Below the pieces are notes generated by a model, which saw only the letters and a program-made list of their open reading frames with translations, did no database searches and was not told the DNA's origin. Positions 15,657 to 20,761 of a DNA stretch of 20,761 bases are shown in pieces. Numbering within the stretch: position 1 is the first letter of the stretch; each line of letters begins with the position of its first letter. Both the position numbers and the translations under genes were made by a program. The stretch covers positions 1 to 20,761 of the forward strand of contig DAOWEF010000062.1 in NCBI GenBank assembly GCA_030638665.1, in the 5' to 3' direction. Source of the DNA: Dehalococcoidia bacterium. Its GTDB lineage: Bacteria; Chloroflexota; Dehalococcoidia; E44-bin15.

Positions 15657-15673
15657 AAGCTTCTTTGAAGCTT
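15657..15673 (-). terminator. Possible hairpin downstream of tsaD
   Basis: A perfect inverted repeat AAGCTTC-TTT-GAAGCTT lies about 40 bp beyond the tsaD stop. No T run follows on the minus strand, so its role as a terminator is uncertain. Confidence 0.3.
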
Positions 15674-15711
15674 GCTTTATCTCACTAGGACACTTTTTGG
15701 GATTGGAGATT

Positions 15712-16758
15712 TTATCCCAGCCTGAGGTTGGGCGCGATATCCAGATCCCAGCCTGAGCGTTTGCCCGCGGTGAGGTGGAAGTAGCCACAGGAGGCGATCA
15801 TGGCGGCGTTATCGGTGCACAGGATGGGGCTGGGGATGAGCATGGGGATGGGGGAGCGCTCGGCCATCATGCGGCGTAAGAGGCGGTTTGCGGCGACGCC
15901 GCCACCGAGGAGGATCTGATGGGCGCCCAGCCGCTTTGCTACAGCCACCGTTTTAGAGACCAAAACATCCGCCACCGCCTGCTGAAAGCTGGCGGCGATA
16001 TCGGCTTTTTCGCCCTTTTCGAGACGTGTCTCAATTTCTGATCGTGTGTCTTCTATCACCTCTCCGTTCTCCTCACTCTTCACACTCTTTTGTGCTGCGA
16101 GGTGGAGCACCGCTGTCTTCAATCCGCTGAAGCTGAAGTCGTCGCTATCTTTTAGCCAGGCGCGGGGCAGGCGGTAGCGCGCGCCATTGCCCTCGCTGGC
16201 GGCCTGCTCTATAGCGGGACCGCCGGGGTAGCCCAGCTCCAGGATCCGAGCCACCTTATCGAATGCTTCGCCAGCGGCATCATCTCTGGTTCTACCCAGG
16301 GGTTGATAGTCGCCATGCCCCCTCATCAGGAGGAGGTCGCTGTGTCCCCCTGAGACGATGAGGCAGATAGCGGGGAGATCAGGGGTGCTTCCCTCAAGCC
16401 AGTTGGCATAGATGTGACCCTCCAGGTGGTTTATGCCAACTAGGGGGAGATCATGGGCCAGGGCGATGGCCTTGGCGATGTTCACCCCGACAAGGAGGGA
16501 GCCGGCGAGCCCCGGCCCGCTGGTCACCGCGATAGCATCCAGGTCGCTCCAGTGGGTTTGGGCTTGAGCCATTGCCTCTTGGATGATGGGGATGGCAGTG
16601 AGCAGGTGCTGGCGTGAGGCCACCTCTGGCACGATGCCTCCATAGCGGGAATGGAGGTCTACCTGGGAGGCGATCAGGTTGGAGAGGATCTCCCTGCCAT
16701 CCCGGACCACGGCGGCCGCTGTTTCATCGCAGGAGGTTTCGATGCCGAGGATTTTCAT
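15712..16758 (-). CDS. tsaD: tRNA N6-threonylcarbamoyladenosine transferase TsaD with an extended loop
   Basis: This enzyme transfers the threonylcarbamoyl group to A37 of tRNAs that read ANN codons, acting with TsaB, TsaE and TsaC. It has 348 residues. Motifs: [14 protein letters not shown] (5-18), PEVASRQH (44-51), the metal-binding HLEGH (111-115), SGGHS (136-140), [13 protein letters not shown] (159-171), [10 protein letters not shown] (208-217), [11 protein letters not shown] (285-295) and the metal Asp in CTDNAAM (314-320). Residues about 223-250, between [11 protein letters not shown] and DIAASFQ, form a longer, Glu/Lys-rich segment than in family members I know. Part of it is encoded by a copy of the dispersed GTAAAGGRCGAAAAA-like motif (16006-16020). 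The gene is transcribed alone from the promoter at 16785-16813. Confidence 0.96.
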   Translation of the reverse strand: MKILGIETSCDETAAAVVRDGREILSNLIASQVDLHSRYGGIVPEVASRQHLLTAIPIIQEAMAQAQTHWSDLDAIAVTSGPGLAGSLLVGVNIAKAIALAHDLPLVGINHLEGHIYANWLEGSTPDLPAICLIVSGGHSDLLLMRGHGDYQPLGRTRDDAAGEAFDKVARILELGYPGGPAIEQAASEGNGARYRLPRAWLKDSDDFSFSGLKTAVLHLAAQKSVKSEENGEVIEDTRSEIETRLEKGEKADIAASFQQAVADVLVSKTVAVAKRLGAHQILLGGGVAANRLLRRMMAERSPIPMLIPSPILCTDNAAMIASCGYFHLTAGKRSGWDLDIAPNLRLG

Positions 16759-16784
16759 TCTTTAGCCCCTTTTTACCCCATGGC

Positions 16785-16813
16785 AATATAGCAAATGTTA
16801 TGCTCAATGTAAA
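16785..16813 (-). promoter_or_regulatory. Promoter for tsaD
   Basis: On the minus strand: TTTACA (16813-16808), a 17-bp spacer, then TATATT (16790-16785). The predicted start near 16778 leaves a leader of about 20 nt before ATG 16758, which includes AAAAGGGG as a ribosome binding site. Confidence 0.7.
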
Positions 16814-16854
16814 TCGCCTTTTATAGAACTGTGGGTTTCCTTTTGTACCACAGC

Positions 16855-16869
16855 GTAAAGGGCGAAAAA
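16855..16869 (+). repeat. Copy of the dispersed GTAAAGGRCGAAAAA motif
   Basis: GTAAAGGGCGAAAAA, one base different from the copy before the MBL gene. Here it is not followed by a start codon at ribosome-binding distance, which argues that the motif is more than a shared ribosome binding site. Confidence 0.5.
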
Positions 16870-16967
16870 AAGCTATCGCTCAGATAGATCGGTGATAGCC
16901 GATCGTCATTATGAGGCACTCTTTCATTAGTCATTGCGCGGCTCGTCTTGAGCGAAACACCTTCATT

Positions 16968-17070
16968 GTCATTGCGAGCGGAGCGAAGCAATCTAGCCGT
17001 CACGTACCTGCCCACCCGTCATCCCCGAGATTGCTTCCCCAGTTACTTAATAAATCGGGGTGGCAATGAC
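16968..17070. repeat. Palindromic intergenic repeat, copy 2, with an adjoining partial copy
   Basis: A 103-bp element starting GTCATTGC (16968-16975) and ending GCAATGAC (17063-17070). Inner blocks GCAATCT (near 16988) and AGATTGC (near 17030) also pair, so each arm is a GTCATTGC...GCAATCT unit. A second GTCATTGCGCGGCTCG at 16930-16945 is a partial copy directly to the left. It has no reading frame of note and is related to the element at 11901-11987. Confidence 0.72.
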
Positions 17071-17126
17071 AGCGACAATGGGCTAGCGGTGATGTGTAGC
17101 TAATGTACGGGACGAGTACAAAAACT

Positions 17127-17155
17127 TTGACAGCTAAAGGGGGCGATGATATGAT
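17127..17155 (+). promoter_or_regulatory. Promoter for the corC operon
   Basis: A perfect TTGACA (17127-17132), a 17-bp spacer, then TATGAT (17150-17155). The predicted start near 17162 gives a leader of about 45 nt with GGAGG at 17193-17197 before ATG 17207. Confidence 0.82.
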
Positions 17156-17206
17156 GAAATCGAGTAATTCTCCTGTAGAAGGATGTAATCGGGGAGGGAC
17201 CCAGCA

Positions 17207-18457
17207 ATGGACGGCGATAGCATTGTTTTCATAGTGCTTTTTTTTCTTTGCTTGGGGGCATCCGCTTTCTTCTCCAGCGCGGAGACAGCATTTATATCGT
17301 TGCCTCGGACGCGGGTGAGACACATGGTGGAAACCGGGGTGAGCGGTGCTGGGCGGGTGGCAAGGATCACGGAGCAGCCGGAGAGGCTACTGGCGACGGT
17401 ATTGCTTTGCAACAACTTCGTTAATGTGGCTGCCGCCGCCTTAGGCACTGCGGTAGCAGTAAACATCTGGGAGGGCGATATCGGGATACTTATCGCCACC
17501 ATCGTAGTGACTATATTGCTTTTAATCTTCGCCGAGGTGACCCCCAAGACCCTTGCCATCAGATACCCGGAGAGGCTGGCACTGCTCTATGTCTACCCCT
17601 TGGGGGTCGTCACCAAGATCGTCTATCCAGTGGCGGCCGGGTTAAGCTGGCTAGGCTCGGCGCTTGCCGGAGGGAAGGCTAGGGTGCCACCGACGCTGGT
17701 GAGTGAGGAGGAGATCCGCAGCATGATCTCTGCGGGGCGTGAGGAGGGCACAGTGGAGGAAGCTGAGGCGGAGATGCTGCACAATGTTTTCGATTTCGGC
17801 GATCGCCACGTCCGCGAAGTGATGACGCCTCGACCTGAGGTGGCCTGGGTGGGGGAGGGGACCAAGTTAGCTGACTTCCTCGCCATCTACGCGGAATCCC
17901 CTCATACCCGCTTCCCCGTTTATAGGGGTAGTATCGATGACGTGGTTGGCATCCTCTCCATTAAGGATGTGCTCATGGCCCAGGCTGAGGGATCGTTGGA
18001 TAAAAAGAGCGTGATCGATGAGCTGGTACGTACGGTTTATTTTGTTCCGGAGACGAAACGCATCGCCCAGCTTTTCACCGAGATGCAGTCCCAGGGTTAT
18101 CACATGGTGGTGGTGGTTGACGAATTCGGTGTCACCAGTGGGATCGTGACCATGGAGCAGCTGGTGGGCGAGATCGTGGGCGAGATAGGGGATGAGCTGG
18201 TGAAGGTGGACAAGGACTTCGAGGTTATCGATGACCGGACAATTCAGATCGATGGCGGCATGCGGGTGGAGGAGGCCAACGAGGAGCTGGGACTTGAACT
18301 GCCCACCGGCGATTATGACACCGTAGGCGGCTTCCTGCTCAGCCTTCTCGGTCGTATCCCTAAGGAGGGGGAGCAGGTGAGGTATGGTGGTTTGAAGCTG
18401 GCGGTCACTCAAATGGGGGGATTGAGGATCGAGAAGATCCTGGTGACCAGGGAGTAG
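17207..18457 (+). CDS. CNNM/CorC (HlyC) family membrane protein with CBS domains
   Basis: A 416-residue membrane protein of the DUF21/CNNM-CBS-CorC_HlyC family. Members are linked to magnesium or cobalt efflux, and some to other stress roles. The N-terminal DUF21 region (1-150) has about four hydrophobic segments (near 5-25, 60-85, 92-112 and 125-147) and the motif FFSSAETAFISLPRTRV. A cytosolic part follows, with HVREVMTPRPEV and two CBS domains (about 205-330, with RFPVYRGSIDDVVGILSIKD and VVVVDEFGVTSGIVTMEQL). The CorC_HlyC domain is at about 335-412. It is first in an operon of at least four genes, with DUF2344 starting one base after its TAG. Confidence 0.92.
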   Translation: MDGDSIVFIVLFFLCLGASAFFSSAETAFISLPRTRVRHMVETGVSGAGRVARITEQPERLLATVLLCNNFVNVAAAALGTAVAVNIWEGDIGILIATIVVTILLLIFAEVTPKTLAIRYPERLALLYVYPLGVVTKIVYPVAAGLSWLGSALAGGKARVPPTLVSEEEIRSMISAGREEGTVEEAEAEMLHNVFDFGDRHVREVMTPRPEVAWVGEGTKLADFLAIYAESPHTRFPVYRGSIDDVVGILSIKDVLMAQAEGSLDKKSVIDELVRTVYFVPETKRIAQLFTEMQSQGYHMVVVVDEFGVTSGIVTMEQLVGEIVGEIGDELVKVDKDFEVIDDRTIQIDGGMRVEEANEELGLELPTGDYDTVGGFLLSLLGRIPKEGEQVRYGGLKLAVTQMGGLRIEKILVTRE

Positions 18458-18458
18458 C

Positions 18459-19106
18459 ATGCAGCGGCTGCGCATCACCTTTTCTCGGGGCGATGAGGTT
18501 AAATATCTTTCGCATCTCGATTTAATGAGGTTATGGGAGCGGGCACTACGGCGTGCTGGCATCCCGCTGGCCTACTCTCAGGGATTCAGCCCGCACCCCA
18601 GAATCTCCATTGCGGCGCCCCTTCCCATCGGGGTAACCAGCGATGGCGAGCTGATGGACATTCTGCTCCAGAAGAAGGCCTCCCCCTATTTCTTTATTAA
18701 GACGGTTGGCGAGCAGGTACCCCGCGGTATTGGCATCGCAGGGGTGGCGCAGGTGGCGCTGCCGCTTCCCTCGCTGCAATCGCAGGTCAGGCAGGCGGAA
18801 TACCGGGTCGAATTGGCGACCGACAAGCGGGAGCAGGAGGTGGAGGATGGGATTCGTTCCTTCATGGCGAAAAAGCAGTTACCTTGGCAGCATCGGAGGG
18901 ACCATGAGGTGCGCCAATATGACCTTCGCTCCCTGGTGGATCGGCTCTGGCTTATTGAGTGGCAGGAGTTGTGGTGCACCCTGGGGATGCGACTGCGCAC
19001 TGACAGCTCCGCTGCTGGGAGAGCGGAGCAGGTAACTTTGGCCCTGGGTTTCCCTGATCCCCCGAGGTCGATCCACCGTACCAAGTTGATCCTGGCAGGC
19101 GGGTAG
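18459..19106 (+). CDS. DUF2344 / TIGR03936-type protein
   Basis: A 215-residue protein of a radical-SAM-linked family of unknown function. The N-terminal signature is strong: RITFSRGDEVKYLSHLDLMR followed by AGIPLAYSQGFSPHPRISIA and PLPIGVTSDGELMDI. In many bacteria this domain is fused to, or lies next to, a radical SAM protein and a ribonuclease E/G gene. Neither is visible here, although the operon continues past the right edge. The C-terminal half (about 110-215) is less conserved. Tight spacing of one base on both sides shows co-transcription with corC and the M48 peptidase. Family identity is firm; function is unknown. Confidence 0.85.
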   Translation: MQRLRITFSRGDEVKYLSHLDLMRLWERALRRAGIPLAYSQGFSPHPRISIAAPLPIGVTSDGELMDILLQKKASPYFFIKTVGEQVPRGIGIAGVAQVALPLPSLQSQVRQAEYRVELATDKREQEVEDGIRSFMAKKQLPWQHRRDHEVRQYDLRSLVDRLWLIEWQELWCTLGMRLRTDSSAAGRAEQVTLALGFPDPPRSIHRTKLILAGG

Positions 19107-19107
19107 C

Positions 19108-20226
19108 ATGGCAGAGCTCGATTCGGAAAGGCAGGAGAAGGCTAGAGATTATGCCAGGATGATGCGTCGTCTCTCTTTTTTCGGACTAGGGCTCGCCGCT
19201 TTATTCGTCCTGGTTCTATTGCTTACTCCGCTCTCTACTGGCCTGCGGGACCTGCTGGGCTTGCCACAGCCTTTGAGGGTGGCCCTTTACGTCGCCACCC
19301 TGATGCTCTGTTTCGGGATTGTATCCGCCCCCCTCAGCTTCTACGGAGGGCTTGTGCTGCCTCGTCGCTTTGGTCTGTTGCGCCAAAGCCTGAGGGGCTG
19401 GCTCCTTGACGGGGTGAAGGCAGGGGTTTTGGGCTTGCTTCTGGGCATCGGGGTAATGGTGTTTGTTTACTGGCTTCTGGCGGGCTTCCCTGAGATATGG
19501 TGGCTCCTCGCTGCTGCCTTTCTTATCCTGCTCACCGTGGTGATGACCAATCTGGTCCCGATTATCATTGTGCCCCTTTTCTACAGGATGGCGCCCCTCG
19601 ACGACGCCAGCCTGAAGGAGAGGCTGGTGCGCCTTGCGGAAAAGGCCGGGACGCGGGTGGTGGGGGTGTTCACCATAAATCTGAGCAGTAAAGCAACTAC
19701 GGGTAATGCCGCCCTTATGGGGCTGGGAAACACCAGGCGCATCGTCCTTGGCGATACCCTCCTGGAGCGGTACTCGCCGGAGGAGATCGAGGTCATCGTG
19801 GCTCATGAGCTGGGGCATCATGTCCATCGCGATATCGCTAGGCTCATGGCGCTTCAGGCGGTGGTCATGCTGACTGGATTTTACCTGGTGCACCTGGTGC
19901 TGAAGGTTAGCGTGCCCTATTTTGGCTTTAACGGGATAAGCGATGTCGCCGCCTTTCCCCTGTTTGCTCTTGTATGGGGTGGCTTCGCCCTGCTTCTGGA
20001 GCCACTGCGAAATGCCTACAGTCGCTACCTTGAGGGTACTGCCGATGCGTATGCCTTGACCCTGACCGATGACCCCCGGGGATTCACCACGTTAATGACC
20101 AAGCTTACCAACCAGAACCTGTCTGAGGCGCGGCCCGGTCGCTGGGTGGAGCTGCTTTTCTATGACCATCCCCCCTATTTTAAGAGGGTGGCGCGGGCTC
20201 GACAATACGAGGAGTGGGCAAGATGA
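19108..20226 (+). CDS. M48 family membrane metallopeptidase (Ste24/CAAX protease-like)
   Basis: A 372-residue integral membrane zinc protease. Hydrophobic segments lie near residues 22-42, 58-80, 103-125, 130-158, 247-268 and 280-300. The zinc motif is HELGHH (233-238), inside EEIEVIVAHELGHHVHRDI. The third ligand Glu309, followed by Asp313, lies in SRYLEGTADAYAL. This is the arrangement of Ste24-like peptidases, including the sequence KATTGNAALMGLGNTRRIVL before the zinc helix. Bacterial members are implicated in membrane-protein quality control. The gene starts one base after DUF2344 and overlaps the phosphatase start by 4 bases. Confidence 0.92.
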   Translation: MAELDSERQEKARDYARMMRRLSFFGLGLAALFVLVLLLTPLSTGLRDLLGLPQPLRVALYVATLMLCFGIVSAPLSFYGGLVLPRRFGLLRQSLRGWLLDGVKAGVLGLLLGIGVMVFVYWLLAGFPEIWWLLAAAFLILLTVVMTNLVPIIIVPLFYRMAPLDDASLKERLVRLAEKAGTRVVGVFTINLSSKATTGNAALMGLGNTRRIVLGDTLLERYSPEEIEVIVAHELGHHVHRDIARLMALQAVVMLTGFYLVHLVLKVSVPYFGFNGISDVAAFPLFALVWGGFALLLEPLRNAYSRYLEGTADAYALTLTDDPRGFTTLMTKLTNQNLSEARPGRWVELLFYDHPPYFKRVARARQYEEWAR

Positions 20227-20761
20227 GGCTGATTCTGGTGAGACATGGTGAAACGAGGTGGAACCAGGAGAACCGCGTTGTGGGACATACTGGGATTGCG
20301 CTAAACAAGAACGGGCGCAAACAGGTAGCGCGGTTAGCTCGGGCATTAAAGGATGAGAAGGTATCCGCCATCTACTCCAGCCCGCTGAGGCGTGCCAGGG
20401 AGACGGCTGCTGCGATAGCGCGCGGTCACGGGCTGGCAGTGGTGACCGATGATGCTTTCAAGGAGGTCGATGCCGGGGAGCTGGAGGGACTCACCTTTGA
20501 GGAGGTGATGGAGCGCTATGGTGATTTCTTGCAGGAGTGGATGAAGGACAACCCTTCTTTGAAAATGCCCGGTGGGGAGTCCATGACCGAGCTTCAGGAG
20601 AGGACCTGGCCCGCGGCGGAGAGAATAGTCAGGGAGCACCCCGATGGGGTAGTTATCCTGGTAAGTCATAGCTTAGCCATCTTGAGCATTATCTCAAGGA
20701 CATTGGGAATGAAACCGTCCAATTTTAGAAGGTTGCGGCTAAGTATTGCCTCGATAAGCAT
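20223..20761 (+). CDS. Histidine phosphatase (phosphoglycerate mutase-like), 3' end beyond window
   Basis: The first 179 codons of a histidine-phosphatase superfamily protein. The phosphohistidine motif is LVRHGETRWN (5-14), followed by IYSSPLRRARETA (about 55-67), the acid residue region EVDAGELEGLTFEEV (about 83-97), and the second catalytic histidine in VILVSHSLAIL near 149-159. That second motif usually reads SHG or AHG; here Ser replaces Gly. The C-terminus lies outside the window. The start overlaps the M48 stop (ATGA). Substrate cannot be told: cobalamin-pathway CobC, GpmB-like and general phosphatases look alike at this level. Confidence 0.9.
   Translation, partial: MRLILVRHGETRWNQENRVVGHTGIALNKNGRKQVARLARALKDEKVSAIYSSPLRRARETAAAIARGHGLAVVTDDAFKEVDAGELEGLTFEEVMERYGDFLQEWMKDNPSLKMPGGESMTELQERTWPAAERIVREHPDGVVILVSHSLAILSIISRTLGMKPSNFRRLRLSIASIS

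Larger units (their letters stand above)
16759..17206. other. Intergenic region between divergent tsaD and corC
   Basis: These 448 bp carry no convincing gene. In order they hold the tsaD promoter (16785-16813), one copy of the GTAAAGGGCGAAAAA motif (16855-16869), a small inverted repeat GATCGG/CCGATC (16887-16904), a partial and a full copy of the palindromic intergenic repeat (16930-17070), and the corC promoter (17127-17155). Confidence 0.75.

Noticed and set aside
16887..16904. GATCGG-TGATAG-CCGATC inverted repeat as a terminator or operator
   Set aside because: Short 6-bp arms, no T run and no nearby promoter; not distinguishable from chance.
17867..19893. Long minus-strand frames opposite corC and the M48 gene
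   Set aside because: They are shadows of well-supported plus-strand genes, with low-complexity composition and no ribosome binding sites tied to promoters.

Overview
The window is a block of bacterial housekeeping genes. They are densely packed, often overlapping by 1-8 bases or separated by 1-2 bases, and start with a mix of ATG and GTG. A DnaD-type primosome protein, a RicT/YaaT homologue, a GroESL operon with a CIRCE element, and an electron-bifurcating-style NuoE/NuoF pair suggest an anaerobic bacterium. My best guess, from general resemblance rather than any search, is Chloroflexota close to Dehalococcoidia. There is no phage, plasmid, CRISPR or transposase gene.

Layout. 1-2384 (-): a NuoE/NuoF-type diaphorase pair, with NuoF running off the left edge. 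2439-2502: two back-to-back promoters, one for nuoE and one for a solitary 5S rRNA gene (about 2510-2636, +). 2647-3452 (+): rpsU and a GatB/YqeY-domain gene, with their own promoter and terminator. 3613-7562 (+): rplI, dnaB, a DnaD-domain protein, a DnaC/DnaI-like loader ATPase and an HNH protein, which together read as a replication-initiation operon. 7559-11670 (-): RicT, DNA polymerase III delta', LysA and a metallo-beta-lactamase-fold hydrolase. 12101-13363 (+): an M16 peptidase. 13602-15516 (-): groES-groEL under CIRCE. 15712-16758 (-): tsaD. 17207-20761 (+): a CorC/CNNM protein, a DUF2344 protein, an M48 membrane peptidase and a histidine phosphatase cut by the right edge.

The intergenic DNA carries most of the unusual signal. 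Seven sigma70-type promoters can be read with good confidence, plus one for groES, and all eight have exactly 17 bp between the boxes. Two palindromic intergenic repeats begin and end with GTCATTGC/GCAATGAC (11901-11987 and 16968-17070). A short dispersed motif, GTAAAGGRCGAAAAA, recurs upstream of holB, upstream of the MBL gene, as a 23-bp tandem pair across the 3' end of the M16 gene, upstream of corC, and within an unusual extra segment of tsaD. The holB and MBL genes share a recognisably homologous leader of about 80-95 nt. The dnaD-like and dnaC-like genes overlap by 89 bp in different frames, with no conventional start codon that would remove the overlap. I found no clear candidate for a wholly new multi-gene system. 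The leader/repeat family and the DnaD/DnaC overlap are the best leads.
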